Origin: Chelydra serpentina | Taxonomy: Eukaryota; Chordata; Testudines; Chelydridae | DNA: 64,000 nucleotides | NCBI GenBank assembly: GCA_037349315.1 | Contig: JBAIAC010000006.1 | Coordinates: 53,564,501-53,628,500, forward strand | Direction: 5' to 3' | Shown here: one piece after another, positions 33,745 through 46,344 of the stretch | How positions within the stretch are numbered: the first letter of the stretch is position 1 | Layout: each line of letters opens with the position of its first letter | The notes under the pieces: generated by a model | What the model was told of the DNA's origin: nothing | Database searches by the model: none | The model's input: only the letters and a program-made list of their open reading frames with translations | Position numbers and translations under genes: made by a program

Positions 33745-34205
33745 CATAACTGTATGTAGTGTAGTTGTAGCCATATCGGTCCCAGGAAATTAGAGAGACA
33801 AGGTGGGTGAGGGAATATCTTTTATTGTACCAACTTCTGTGGGTGAGAGGGATAAGCTTTCGAGCCACACAGCGCTCTTCTTCAGGTCTGGGAAAGGAAC
33901 ACCCAGCATCACAGCAAAATGCAAGGTTGGACGGATAGTTTAGCATAAGTAGTTAGCACTGTAAGGGACCATTCAAAGTAGAGTGGCCTGTTAACACCTC
34001 TGCAGTCATAGGACAAAAAGAGGGCAGGGGTATTGGTGGGTTTAGATTGTTGTAATAAGCCACAAATCCAGTCTTAGTTTAGTCCATATTTTTAGTGTCT
34101 AGCAGAGTAATGAATTTAAGCTCTCAGGCTTGTCTTTTGAATGTGCTGTGCAGGTTTCCTTTAAGGATGTTGACTGATAGGTCAGATATAGAGTGATTGC
34201 TTTGT
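33745..34205 (-). mobile_element. Second Penelope-like lineage, minus strand
   Basis: The block at 33765-33905 (CGGTCCCAGGAAATTAGAGA, AGCTTTCGAGCCACACAG, CTTCTTCAGGTCTGGGA) is a Penelope-type terminal region different from the one at 9071. On the minus strand, 34040-34200 gives broken coding: LKGNLHSTFKRQA, then ELKFITLLDTKNMD, the C-terminal end of the GIY-YIG endonuclease ORF. Stops interrupt it. This is a separate subfamily. Confidence 0.8.
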
Positions 34206-35064
34206 TATAACTGTGGTACCTAAAAGGCTGATCCATAGCCCAGTGAAGTCAATGGAAAGACTTTCACTGACCTGAATGAGTTTGGGTAGACCCTAAATTA
34301 CCAACATTCCTCCTTATTCTGAACACATGGTATGATCATCAGGGATGTGATAAACGTGGTAGACAACTGTTGATACTGAGTATCTCCTCTACAGAGATCG
34401 CACAGATAAGGAATATCCTGTACAAGAAAAAACTAGGGGGGGAAAGCCAGAAGTCAATGTTTTCTTGGATCAATCTGATCTTGAAAGAAAGTCCTGGAGT
34501 AGAATAGCTGAGAGAATGGATTCCTTTTGTTCAGTCCACAGTTGCTGAACCCACCTACTCAGAAGCCACAAAGACTAGCCCCACCTCCTTTTATGTAAAA
34601 GCACTTCCTGCCATTCTAATGTAAGATACATCTCAGAATGTAACATGTTTAAAAGACATGAAAACATAGGCATCTATACTCTTAATAATGTTTAGAATTT
34701 GATTTATCAAATCTTTAGTTCATAGAAAGAATATACAGATAATAAGTACATCTACACGATTATATAAAGGATAAAACATTTATTAAAGTTTCACATTTGG
34801 ATCAGTTATTTTATTGTGTCCATTCTGAATTAGTACAATGTATATAGTATCTTAGACATTTTACACTAACTAGTAATGGTGCTTTTCATATTTTATTGTT
34901 GAAAAAAACATTAAAAATGTGAAGGTCCAAGTTTTATTCTAATTTACACATGCACTACTCCATTGAAACTAAAATGGTGTATGCAAATCAAGGATTAGCA
35001 TGTGTGTGAGAGAATGAGTGCATCTCTTATACATGGGAAAAACTCCCTGACAAAATCTGAACAG
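34206..35064. other. No gene; a dyad repeat at 34225-34295
   Basis: AT-rich. At 34225-34295 there is another short repeat of the AGTGAAGTCAATGG class. Confidence 0.35.
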
Positions 35065-35462
35065 TCATTACCTTTGTCCTCCTTCAAATATTTCCTTAAA
35101 GCTCACCTTTGCCGTGATGCCTAAAAACCCCAGCCTGCTAGAAAAAATCATGGCTAGAAAAAGTGAGAAGGTTTGAATATTCCTCTTTCCCTTCTTCGCT
35201 TTTCCTATTACCTTTCTCTGTACTGCTAACCCCCATTATTAAAAAGTAAACAAAAAAAATCATTGTCCAAAACTCTACAATCCATGTACATAAGAAAGCT
35301 CAGCCAATTCTTGACCAGATTAATTTATTTGTATGTCCTATCCCCATATTCTCTCACCCTTTCTTTGTTTGTGTCCTTAGCTTGTAAGCCCTTCAGAGCA
35401 GGGTTTGTCTCTTTTCTATGTTTGCACAATGCCTAAAACAATGAGGGGCACAACAATAATAG
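35065..35462 (+). mobile_element. L2-type LINE 3' end
   Basis: Near 35073-35120 broken frames give FKYFLKAHLCRDA-like coding, the end of an L2 ORF2 (SSFKSLLKTHLF-type). The tail follows: AGCTTGTAAGCCCTTCAGAG, GTTTGCACAATGCC and an AATAAT run. It matches, reversed, the 53225-53760 copy. Confidence 0.7.
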
Positions 35463-36487
35463 CTGAATTTCACCCACAATGTAGATGCAGAATGTATGTA
35501 CAGTATAGCCTAAGTTTACAAAATATTGTTATTGTTAATACAATGTAAGAGAAGCTCTCTCCACCTCCTGCTAACTCTAAACAAATGTTTCTGAATTTCT
35601 TTAATAATAACTGCTATCCAACCAATTCAATCCCTTATTCTGTCAGCTCTCAGAGAAATACTACTACAAAATTTAGCAATGCACTTTAATTTCAAAGCTT
35701 TAGTTGCATCTCCAGATGGAACTGCCAAGTTATCTACTCCTTTATAATTTATTGTATTGGCTTCTGAAGCCTCAATTTCTCCTTGAAAATGTATGTATTG
35801 ACTTATTATCCAACAATCAGTAAGTAACAATGGGCTCTTTTTACAATCTTTTAAACTCTAAATAATGTTTATTTTTATTGTTTTACATCCACATATTCTC
35901 TCATGGCTGTCAAAGTTTCATAAGCTGTATTATTTCCAGTCAGTTTTCTGTCTTAAACCACTCAGTCAATTAATCTTATTCAGTTTGTCTATATCTAACA
36001 GTTCTCTGGATTAAAAAACATTGGAGCTGCACAGTACATTCTGGATCACTGCTGAACCATTTTGAGAGATGTGATTCTTAATGTATAAAACTTGCCAGAT
36101 CATATTCCCTCAAGTGTTAAATTCCATATAAATTCTACTTGTTAAACTGATTGTTCTACAGCAGCATAGTACTAAACATATAATATGCACGACTAACATG
36201 AATTAAAAAATGAACTCAGTTTTTTTTAATTACTTTTTTTCTAACCTCCTCTTATACAGCAGAATTCTAGACCACTGAGGTTTCTCATATATAGTCTCAG
36301 AAATTTGGCATCGTAACCACTGATTCATGTCCAAAATGCTTTTAACACACCAATGTCCACACACACACACACAAAGCTACCAACAGTGCACAATCAGTCA
36401 CACCACCATTTGGCTGAGACTCGCTTCAAGCAAAGCTAACCTCTACCATGGCACTCAACACTGGTGCAGCAGATGGTGTGATGGCCC
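35463..36487. other. No recognised gene
   Basis: AT-rich. A short (CA)n run of about eight units at 36358-36373. Otherwise nothing supported. Confidence 0.4.
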
Positions 36488-36644
36488 CAGTTCTTAATTT
36501 GTGCTGGGGCTCACCAGGGCTGAGCCCTGGCACCTCTAGGCTTGGCAGTTCATAGCCCAGGCATCTCTGGCCTTGCTGCATCAGTTATGAAAGCAAAAAA
36601 ATTGCTTGAGCCCCGGCACCTCTTTCATTACAAATTAAGTACTG
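36488..36644 (+). mobile_element. 157-bp hAT-like MITE
   Basis: The left end CAGTTCTTAATTTGTGCTGG pairs with the right end ACAAATTAAGTACTG. The flanking 8-mers GATGGCCC and GATAGTCC agree at 6 of 8 positions. The middle carries CCCTGGCACCTCT and CCCCGGCACCTCT. No coding. Confidence 0.75.
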
Positions 36645-37126
36645 GATAGTCCCAGTGGAGCAGATAGTTCTCTCACTAGTGTCTCTTTTATTGCTTATAT
36701 TTTGTCTGTTTTACTTTCTTCACTTTACAGCACAGGGCAACTTTCCTGAGGCCCGTTCAAATACGGCTGCACCCTCAGGAGAGCTCATTTGCACACTCTT
36801 TTGCCAACATCAACTTCTCCATCAGTGGTTTAATCCATTTTACTCCATTTACAGCATGCATGTCTCAGAGGAAGTTTTCTTGCATGTGTGTTGTCAGCTT
36901 GGATAAGCCATGCCACCTCATAGACCAAAATAGCAGAGGCATGGGAACATTTGTTTTTGAAGAGTCAAACATAAATCATACTTTGCCAACTGTAAAATTT
37001 TATTGTAAGAAAATGCACACTGGGCAATATGTGCAAAGCATTTAATTTACATTACATCTGTTGGCCCCTGTATCTAGTAGCATGCTGTTCTTATTTAGAT
37101 GCACTCACATTTCATTCTGCATGTTT
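36645..37126. other. No recognised feature
   Basis: Sequence between a hAT-like MITE and a CR1 copy. The ORF 36655-36906 has no known motif. Confidence 0.35.
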
Positions 37127-37483
37127 AGTTAATGCATGAAAACAACATAACAACCTTCAAGTACATAAAAGGTTGTTACAAGGAGGAGGGAGAAAAATTA
37201 TTCTCCTTAACCTCTGGGGATCGGACAAGAAGCAATGGGCTTAAATTACAGCAAAGGAGGTTTAGGTTGGACATTAGGAAAAAATTCCCAACTGTCAGGG
37301 TGGTTAAGCACTGGAATAAATTGCCCAGGGAGGTTGTGGAATCTCCATCATTGTAGATTTTGAAGAGCAGGTTAGACAAACACCTGTCAGGGATGGTCCA
37401 AATAATACTTAGTCCTGCCATGAGTGCCAGGGACTGGACTAGATGACCCCTCAAGGTCCCTTTCAGTCCTATGATTCTATGAA
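37127..37483 (+). mobile_element. CR1 LINE 3' end
   Basis: The plus ORF 37132-37356 reads [19 protein letters not shown] and [13 protein letters not shown], the CR1 ORF2 C-terminus, intact over about 70 codons. The 3' end reads GACTGGACTAGATGACC and ATTCTATG. It belongs to the same subfamily as the 7388-8634 copy. The minus ORF 37176-37649 is its shadow. Confidence 0.88.
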
Positions 37484-37899
37484 AAACAGCCATGACAATA
37501 TTTTGATATGAATTGAATATTACATTTAACCAGGCCATGAGACATGGAGGAATAATTATGTTATGTATATGGGACTTGTGCTGGTTGGTATAATGGGAGA
37601 AATCTGGACTGTAACCTTTGGGGGAGGCAGAGAAAGATACTAGTATCATAGCTACTATTGCAAGTCATAGGTGCAGAGTCACAGGATTGCTGATGAATGC
37701 CATTGTGGGAACAGAAAGGTCCAAATAACCTAAAGAAACGATGCAACAGTTACCATCTTATTTACTTGCCAAAAGTATCTCCTGCTTGATCTCCCATTCT
37801 GTGCCACAGTCTCATTCCACTGCTCTGCAGCTGGCACTCTGACCTGTAAATACATTCATCAACCTCCTTTGTCTTAGGCAAGAAATCCTTTGAGTCTCA
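37484..37899. other. No recognised feature
   Basis: Sequence between a CR1 copy and a MITE; the minus ORF 37561-37746 has no known motif. Confidence 0.35.
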
Positions 37900-38166
37900 G
37901 GGCTTGTCTTCACTACTGGGGAGATCGCCGCTGCTGCAATCGATGCAGACCCGGTAAATTGATGGCAGAGTGCTCTCTGGTCGACTCCAGTACTCCAGCT
38001 CCCCGAGAAGAGTAAGGTAAGTCGACCGGAGAGCATCTCCCATTAATGCAGCGCCGTGAAGACAGCAGGGTAAGTCAACCTAAGCTACGTTGATGCCAGC
38101 TACGTTATTCATGTAGCTGGAGTAGCGTAACTTAGGTCAACTTACCCCAATAGTGAAGACAAGCCC
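37900..38166 (+). mobile_element. 267-bp MITE, 3-bp duplication
   Basis: The ends GGGCTTGTCTTCACTA and TAGTGAAGACAAGCCC are perfect 16-base inverted repeats. The trinucleotide TCA flanks both sides (37897-37899 and 38167-38169), typical of PIF/Harbinger-type MITEs. The interior again has palindromic blocks (GTAAGTCGACC, GCTACGTTGATGCC). Related to 29314-29600 and 44048-44302. Confidence 0.85.
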
Positions 38167-38882
38167 TCAGATGAGTTTGTGAAAATGATCTTGGGTGAAA
38201 TCCTAACCTTACTGAAGTCAATGGCAAAACTCCCCTTAACTTCAACAGAGGTATGATTTTACTCCCTCTCTTGAGAGAGACAGTGACTTAGATAACATCT
38301 TTTTCGTTTAAGGAAAACACAAACAGATCATGCCATAAAATTACCTCACCACTTTTATCTTAATAAATATAGGCTTTATTTATTTACAAGAAGTAACACA
38401 AACACTAAGATAGTCAAACAACAGAGAAACATTGGAAAAATTACAGGGATAAATGGGCTTACATAAATACAGTTACTTAAATTCATGTCTCAGCCCTAAT
38501 TCTTGCTAAGATTTTGTTACAATAAATACTAAAGAAGATAAATCGCCGAGATAAAACAACATCTCTTACCAATAAATACCTAGCTCACATATGCAAACAG
38601 TTAGGCAATCCATCTACTCTGCCAACTGAAAAACACCTCTGCTTGGTCTTTCAGTGTTATTTCCAAAACCATCTTTGAAGTTTGATATGAAACAGCATAT
38701 TGTCCCAGCAATAAATCCTCAATCAAAACAAATAATTCAATTAACTGAATAACAAACAATTTGATTGTTCCAATGATTAACATTGCCTCTTGCCTCAAAC
38801 CTACGTTCAGGGGATTGTTTATTCTCTTCTATATATTTTGATGATATGCATCTGAATATTTGAAGTAACAGAGATCTCACTT
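38167..38882. other. No gene; a dyad repeat at 38195-38262
   Basis: AT-rich. The repeat at 38195-38262 has CTGAAGTCAATGGC and TTAACTTCAACAGAGG arms. No coding. Confidence 0.35.
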
Positions 38883-39300
38883 AAAGCTGGTTGGGAATTT
38901 TCCAACTAAACAGTTTTTCATTGGAAAATTTTGATTTGTCAAAACTGAAGCCTTTTGCGAGAAAGGAGCTATATCAAAACCAACCCTAATTCAAAAATTA
39001 TTTTACAAAAAGATTTTAAATTAACTTTCAAAGTGTAAAGTTTCATTTTGCAATGCAAAATGACTTTTGTTTTGAAATTGTAGTTAACTTATGCTAAAAA
39101 GTGTTTTCTTAAAAGCTCATAACTGCAAGAAAATCTTTGAACATTATCGAACCCAAATGATCGATTAACCCAATCTGAATTTTTTTTTATTAGTTTGTGA
39201 AAATTTTCAAGATTTGGACTTTCCATCTTGTTTTGGGATGGGAATTTTTTTTGAAATCTCAAAAACTCTTATGGGATGGGAAAACCCATTCACATCTGTT
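38883..39300. repeat. AT-rich dispersed repeat with AGCTGGTTGG ends, copy 1
   Basis: Starts AAAGCTGGTTGGGAATTTTC, then CAGTTTTTCATTGGAAAATT and AAACTGAAGCCTTTTGCGAG. The family's opposite end (TTTTCCAGCCAGCTCT) is clear in the other-orientation copy at 46345-46630. I recall it as an old amniote repeat with inverted ends. Confidence 0.5.
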
Positions 39301-39439
39301 TTCAATGACAATGTCTGTTAAATAAGGTTGAGCTACTCAAATAGGTTCTTCCTATGAATTATTCCTAAACAAAACCAATAAATCCATAGTTACCCATATA
39401 TGTATGATACATGAAAATATCTGAAGGGATGTGACATCT

Positions 39440-40330
39440 TATAATTATTTTTATTATTATTTAGCGTGTGCATAGTCGTCTAGCCAAGCAATGGCATCTT
39501 CAGTGGTGTGATGCAGTTCTTCTAGGCCACCGCTGAACCTAGTCATTGACAATGGGTGTCATCGTCTGTGTTGCACCGCAGCTGCACAAAGGGCTTTCAC
39601 TAAGGCCCCATCAATACTGGTTGGCTGCACAGAGACCTTGTCTGGTCCGGAACCTGTTCAACAGGGACCATTGGCGATGGGGCAGGTCAAAACCAGGCAA
39701 GCAAATTGTGGGGTCGACGACGAGGGACTGGTTGGGGATTGTAACAGATATCCATTCCTCTCGCCAGAGTCTCATCCGCCATGCCCTAACTTCCTGGCAT
39801 GGCGGATGAGACCATAATGGGCGATGTTACGGCAAACGTGCAGCTGGTGGTTTATAAAGGTCATTGTGCAGCGGCAGGCTTGAGTTGGTGCGTACTTTCT
39901 CCAGTAACTTGTCAGTGGCAACCTCTCGTCTGATATGAGGAGACTGGAACTGGAAGCCACGGGAGTGGCATCGGACGCAGGGTGCCGGAGATGATACACA
40001 TGGCGGCATGTAACTGCATATCCACCAGTTTGGTGTGTGACGATCGACTCCAAACTGGTGCGCAGGACTACGCCACCAAATACGAGGTGGCAAGAGTTGA
40101 CGTCCGCAAAGTTGAAGCACGAGCACCCCATGACGAACCTGCCGGTTTGCTAAGAGGATTGTTGCACGTCTTAACTTTAGCTGCTGTTTTCTTCAGGTGG
40201 GCATGGTAACTCAGTGTGCGGTCTAAGGTCACACCTAGGTAGACCGCTTCTACTTCATGCTTCACCTTCTGACCATTCATCGTATGATGAGAACAAGAGA
40301 TGCAATGGTCCTGGATGGAGAAGGAACAGC
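39440..40330 (-). mobile_element. Jockey-like LINE fragment (C-terminal ORF and 3' tail)
   Basis: The minus ORF 40068-40409 reads VKHEVEAVYLGVTLDRTLSY, then HLKKTAAKVKTCNNPLSK and WGARASTLRTSTLATSY. These are features found just after the RT domain in Jockey-type LINEs. Broken frames to the left continue it (LPWLPVP, REVATDKLLEKVRTN). The minus strand ends in an A-rich tail with AATAATAAAAATAAT at plus 39440-39465, giving the 3' end. It is unlike the CR1 and L2 copies here and is richer in G+C and CpG than its flanks. Exact clade (Jockey, Rex1, Crack or related) cannot be settled by eye. Confidence 0.75.
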
Positions 40331-42280
40331 AGTAAAAAATGAAGCTGCAGATAGACAGTAGTCCACAATGTAATGCAATGATAAGGTGTGGGTAGGTGAT
40401 GCTCACCAAGACTAAGAGGGAACAAATAAAGTAATTCTTACAATAAAGCCTTTATTAATATATAGAGTGACAGAGACATCAAAATGTTGCAAAGAAATTG
40501 GTCAGCTGTGATTACTGAGTTAACTTTCACCATAAAAGGGAAGATGGTGCAGTTACTAGCAAGCATGGAATATTTTTGCAACTCGGCATTGCAGATGACA
40601 TTAAAATAGGAATAGAACTCCATATTTCATAACATTTCTCAATATTGTGTTGTACTTCTCGGACATGCACCTCTTCCCCTACTACTGGTGACATGCTTGT
40701 CAGAGACTGGATGGGGCCTCTAGTGGCTATAATGAGGCACAGTCTCCTAGAGGTAAGGATTAAGTCGAAGAGTGATGACAGTCCTGATGAATGCAGTACC
40801 GCAGAACTCTCCTCCCAGATTTTACATCCTGTGTCTTAGCTTTCTGTGCATCACTTTTAGCTGCCCTTCTCAAGGCTTGCTTAATGCCTGGAACTCTATT
40901 AACTATTGAAATTAAAACTGACCTTTAAGATTTAGAAAGTGGCATGTAATGGTTTTTTCACCTGCGTTAGCTGATGGTGGGAATGAGGTCGATGAGCAAT
41001 TCTTTGATATTCCCCTTTAAGTTTTTATAATTAATGTTTCTATACACAGCTGTTCCCTTCTAATGATACAGATGGTTGTCCTCTAAGCAGGGAATGAACT
41101 CTGTTATGCTTGCTTGCAACGAACACTGAATAGGAAACAATAATCTGCCCATTCTGTAGCATTGAAAAGATTTGATACACTGCACAGGCTTAGAGATATT
41201 TTTTATACTTAATGTTGATAGTGCCTAAAGATCACAAGCAGATTGGGTCCCTGTTGTGCTAGGTGCTGTGCAATCCTTAATGAGAAGCCATTCCTCAAAA
41301 AGATGGTGTTCTAAAAGACTGTCCACTTTAAAGTGTAGATTATCAACTCCAGATGCGGAAAACACAGAAATTTGCATGTGTGGGGGGAAGCATCTGCAAA
41401 ACAAAACAATATAAAATGAAGGAGACAATGAATTAAAAAAAATCTTTACACTATTATATTCATCAGCTTTACTAGTCTTAACTTCAGTATTTCATTCCCG
41501 CCGATGCCTATTGTAACAAGTTGCAAGATGCAAGAATTGATTAGTTTCACTTCCTCTACCTGATAATTTGTCAAATTAAAAGGAAATGAAACTATTTGCT
41601 CTGGCAAGTTGTGCAGAATCTGTTTTTCTTTTGGGATCGTAACTAACCAGAGTCATGGTACCAAAACTGTCCACATTTCTTTTAGACTGGGTTGCTGTGT
41701 ATGTCCATTGTTTTTACATTTCATCTGATTCTCTTCCAGTCCTCTCATGCATTATCCCATCAACAAAGGCAGCAATGTAAATTTACAATTCATGTTTTGC
41801 ACTCTGTTTAACTGCTACTGTTCACCTTTCACTGACTTCAGCTGGACTCTGTGCAGGAATAAGGCTCTGGCCATGTGGATTTCTTCTCAGGACCTTCAGA
41901 TCAGGGCTTTAGCAGTAAACTATCCTGCACAACAATCAAAATAAATATTTCCAAGAATGGATTCATAAAAGAAAAACTATCAGAACTGAAAATTGGTCAA
42001 AGAGTGGCCTTATTTATTTGAAATAGATAATAATTCCTCAGCTTTGAGTTAATCTCATGTAAAAATACAATTTAAATTTATGAGCCAGATTTCCAGACAG
42101 TTGAAGCCCCAGGGTCAATCTGATACATTTTCAACCTATTTTGTGTTCACTGTTGCAACAATTGCATCTGTAAATTGTGCATTTACATGGGAAAATGGGT
42201 ATTTAGATGCATTTCACACATAAGTGACTACTAATACACACTTGTCTTTCCGCCTTCATTTTCTGAATATCAGAGCAGGG
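40331..42280. other. No gene; an L2/MIR-type piece at 41215-41330
   Basis: AT-rich. At 41215-41330, GTTGTGCTAGGTGCTGTGCA is the minus-strand L2/MIR tail. ORFs here (40645-40839, 41225-41428, 41747-41944) show no known product. Confidence 0.4.
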
Positions 42281-42415
42281 TTAAAATTCGCCAAAGCACC
42301 TAGGGAGTTTAGGAGCATACGTTCAATTTTCAGAAGGTCCATAGGCAATGAGGAGTCCAAATGCCATTGATTTTCTTTGAGAGATAGGCTCCTAAATCAC
42401 TTTTGAAAATTTTAC
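42281..42415. repeat. Dyad-symmetric repeat, TAGGAGC...GCTCCTAA
   Basis: TTAAAATTCGCCAAAGCACC with TTTAGGAGC on the left mirrors GGCTCCTAAATCACTTTTG and AAAATTTTACC on the right, with TGCCATTGATTT in the middle. A known style of short amniote palindromic repeat. Confidence 0.5.
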
Positions 42416-44047
42416 CCAAGATCTTTTAGGATTAATGCTTAGATGTAACACTGGTAAATATCTTATAAATACATAAGATAGACCAATCGATTCAATCAAA
42501 CTGGATGTCAACTTGTTTGATTTTGGGGGGTTACGTTTATAACATTTGTTTTTAAAAAAGCCTGAGTTGTACATACAAAATATGTAGTTGCATGCAAAAT
42601 GAGTATGTGCCCACACATGTACACAGCATTTTGTAACTTGTGGACTCGCAAAACTTATTGTATGCCCAACCAAAATAACAGAATGGGCCCAAGGGTGTGA
42701 ATATTTACTTGAGCTCATAAGGGCATTTTCGTAGCCAGTAGGGGCAAAATTTACTCCAGAACTTCCTTGCTATATTTACACATTGTAAGGTACTATGAAT
42801 TTAGCTGAGCAAAATGTTGTGTGCAAAAACTAAACATCATTTTCTGAATTACTTAGCAAAACTGAATATAGTTCTCAGCTATGCATGAAGTTTTGTATTC
42901 GTAATATTGGAGCAACATATACTTAGATAATGCAGCCTTTACTACTGTTACATCATTCTTTTTATACTGTACTTTGTTAATTATCCATTGATATGTAGCA
43001 TTTATACTGTACTCTTAACTATCCATTCATCTGTATCTTGTACATTGTACTCTTAATTATAATCCTTCCATGTATTATGTTATTGCTTTTGTTTTGTTTA
43101 AAATTTATTAATGGTCAAACTCTGATTTCAGTTACACTGATACTAATCCAGATAACTCCATTGACCTTAGTGCACTCATTTCAGATTAACACCTGTATTA
43201 TTGAAAGCAGAATGGTCCCTAATAAGCGGTATGACTACAGAAAAGCTATGGATTTAATTTGCTTTAGCAATATAGTAATGTCAGATTATAAACTGTTAGA
43301 TTAAGCAAACTGGGTAAGGACCTTGTGCTGTGAATTTAAATATCAGACATGTGCAGCTCATGTACTGTTTTAGTCTATGAGATCATTGCAAGCAGATTAA
43401 AATATCCTTTGCTCACATCTGCTTCTTCCACTTCTCTTTGCCAAAAGTTTTAGAAGAAATGATTTCCATCCAAGTAAAGGCTCACATCTCTTAAAAAAAA
43501 TTAAAAAACCTTTTTGCACATTAATGATATGTCTAAACATGACACAGGCTATTATAATTCCAATAAAATGTATTTTTTATGATTTGTGTTGTATCATTTT
43601 TAAGTGATTTTTATTGAAAACATAGTAAACTTTTAAAATGTTTGCATTGCTCACAAATGAGTGACTATCACAGATAAGGCTAGTTGTTTCTCATGGTAAA
43701 TAATGGGAAAATCATTGCAAAAGTCATAACTGTAGTGAATAAACAAAGCACAACAACAAACAAAACAACCCACTGGACATATCATTTCAATTAAGGTGTT
43801 TGTCATGGGAAATAAATGATCCTAACAAGTATCCTTTATTTTACAATAAATGTTGCTTAAACCCATGTAATAATAGTTAACTAACTAGATCCTGGCCATT
43901 ACCTTCCAATAATTCCCTGCCAGGTTTTCATTGATGCACTTCAGCGAACCACAAGCAGCTTCCAACCTCCTCTCCATTGGGCTCTTAGCTGGGGTAGACT
44001 GATCTGAGCATATAACACCTCACTCCAGACTATGCACTGGCTTCTTA
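42416..44047. other. No recognised gene
   Basis: AT-rich with a few dyads (43105-43190). The ORFs 42392-42718 (minus) and 43038-43304 (plus) have no known motif. Confidence 0.4.
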
Positions 44048-44302
44048 GGCCTGGTCTACACTATCGCTGCCGGTCGATCTAAGCTACACAATTTGAGTTA
44101 GGTTAGTAGCCTAACTCAAGTTGACGTAGCTTAGCTCTACTTACCGCGGGGTCCACACTATGCTATGTCGATGGGAGATGTTCTCCTGATGACATTGCTT
44201 CCACCTCTCATTGAGGTGGAGTACACAAATCGATGGGAGAGTGTTCCAAACCCACTAAATCGATTGCAGCAATGCTGATTAGCTCTGTAGTGAAGACAAG
44301 CC
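44048..44302 (+). mobile_element. MITE of the GTCTACACTA family
   Basis: The left end GGCCTGGTCTACACTA pairs with the right end TAGTGAAGACAAGCC. The flanking trinucleotides TTA and TTC agree at 2 of 3. Inside is a palindrome around AGCTACACAATTTGAGTTAG against CTAACTCAAGTTGACGTAGC. Same family as 37900-38166. Confidence 0.8.
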
Positions 44303-44728
44303 TTCAGTCACTTTTCTAGTATATATCAAGTTCCTGGGGACATCTCTAGATAGCCTTTCCCCCTATGTTCTGAAGACATTTCTCAGTTTATAGTCCCCCT
44401 CCCCTGCAAATTGCTTCTGCCTGGAGTCATATGAGGTCCAGGGTTAGCCATCTTGATGCCATGGCGCAAGATACTTATTTAATCAGACTTTAAGGTTTTT
44501 TAAGGCCCAAATGTTTTGGTAGTATGTGGGCATAATGTGGGGAGCTGTCTCTTTTCCATAGGAACTCAGACATCACAGTGTTGATCATATTATAAATGCC
44601 TTAAATAGGTAGATAGTATTTGACTAGCAACTCTTTTGCAATACCCATATATCATTTCAAAACTCTATTCAGTCCGCCTGTGCTTGCAATGTTAGCACCA
44701 CCTCGCTGTGTTAGGTTCAGACCACTCA

Positions 44729-44975
44729 GGCCAGGTCTGCAATTAAAACTTTTGCCAGTATAGACATGTTGGTTAGAGGTGTGGGGTTTTTTTCAACATT
44801 TTTATGCCAGCATAAACCCTAGTGTGGATGCAGTTATCCTGTGAAAAAAGTGCTTTGTCAGTATAACTTAATTCATTTGGGAAAAGGTATAAGCTATACC
44901 GGCAAAAGCACTCCTTTGCTGCTACAACCTGCATCTACACTAGAACGTTTTGCCTGTATAGCTATACCAGCAAAC
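44729..44975 (+). mobile_element. MITE-like element
   Basis: From CAGGTCTGCAATTAAAACTT to GTATAGCTATACCAGCAAA, with inverted blocks around TTTTGCCAGTATAG and CTATACCGGCAAAAG. CTGCATCTACACTAGAACG near 44931 resembles the MITE ends above. No clear target duplication. Confidence 0.6.
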
Positions 44976-45821
44976 CTTTTCTACTATAGAACAAACTGAA
45001 TTGGCTTTCTGATAATGCAAGAGGGCAACTGAAATATCCTTCTGCTGCAGCAGAAGCACGACTGTGAGTTTTGCTGAAGTTACTGTCAGAGTCACATTTT
45101 TCCAAACTCTCCACTGCTACCCAGGGCCCCAGAACAAAGTTACTCTGCTTGTAACAGCTCCAGGCACTGCAGGCATATCCACACTGGGTCAGCAGAGCCC
45201 TTTCAGTGACTTCTTTGACAGCTTGCTGGAATATTTTTAAGTAGATGATTTTTTTATTGCCCTTTGCCTCTTTAAACTTTGAAAAATAATGAATTGTTAT
45301 AAAAATCATTAAACTCCTGCTGTTCGACACAATAATTCAAATTGTTTTTAATTTCATATGCTAAATTAAGTTGGTTTTATTGAGCTTTTAAAATGATTTT
45401 GTACATATTGTAGCTTGAATCATAGCACAATAATTCTAGGAAGCTGGGGTTTTTTTTAATTGCCATATGGTGCTTTAAACTGGTTTTACATACCCTTTAA
45501 AATATTGCTCTACGCAGTAGATGGCAAAAATTTGGGTTGGGAGAGAAGTGGAAAAAAACAGAAAGATGTTGACACCCTGTGAACAGGGATATTAAGAGAG
45601 ATACAGGGATGAGTGGGGAGGGGCAAGGATAATGGAGAATGCACTGGGAATGGAGAGGTGAGGAGGAATATGGTGAGACATGAAAGGGAGGAATAAGGAA
45701 TAAAGGAAAAGGAGACAGATACACTGTGAGGAGTGTGTGATTGTGGTGGGGTACAGTGTATAACTATGGAACTGTAGGACTTTGTTTTCTCTTTGCTGTG
45801 CCTTTAACTTTCTATCTAAGG

Positions 45822-46041
45822 CAGGGGTTCTCAAATTGGGGGCTGTGACCCCCAGGGGGGTCGCGAGGTTATTACACGGGGGGTCACGAACTATCAACCT
45901 CTACCCAAACCCTGCTTCACCTCCAGCATTTATAATAGTGTTAAATATTAAAAAATATGTTTTTAATTTATAATGGGGCGGTCACACTCAGAGGTTTGCT
46001 GTGTGAAAGGGGTCATCAATACAAACGTTTGAGAACCACTG
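45822..46041 (+). mobile_element. 220-bp hAT-like MITE
   Basis: The ends CAGGGGTTCTCAAA and TTTGAGAACCACTG are inverted repeats. The flanking 8-mers ATCTAAGG (45814-45821) and ATTTAAGG (46042-46049) agree at 7 of 8. The body contains GACCCCCAGGGGGGTC and TTTTTAATTTATAATGGGG. No coding; ORF 45782-45973 is a shadow. Confidence 0.9.
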
Positions 46042-46344
46042 ATTTAAGGCATCTGCTCTCTACAGGAGCAGCTGCCATTTTGTGAGGCAGAGTTATTGGA
46101 GCTTGTTACACAGTGAGCTCTCTCATGGAGATTTGACTTTGACTTTTTCTTTCTTTATTGTTTCTGATAATCTGCAATAAATCATTAAGAAAGTATGTGG
46201 TTGCTTTTTGTGACTGGAAAATGTAAGAAGGGAGACAGACACAGGAAGTAGTAAGTTGTGAGGAGGAAGAAGATGGAGAGACAAACGTATATGAGCACTC
46301 ATAGCCTGTACATCTGATTTGCTCACACAAAAGAATTGATACCT
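46042..46344. other. No recognised feature
   Basis: AT-rich sequence with a purine-rich part; minus ORFs at 46106-46350 lack known motifs. Confidence 0.35.
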
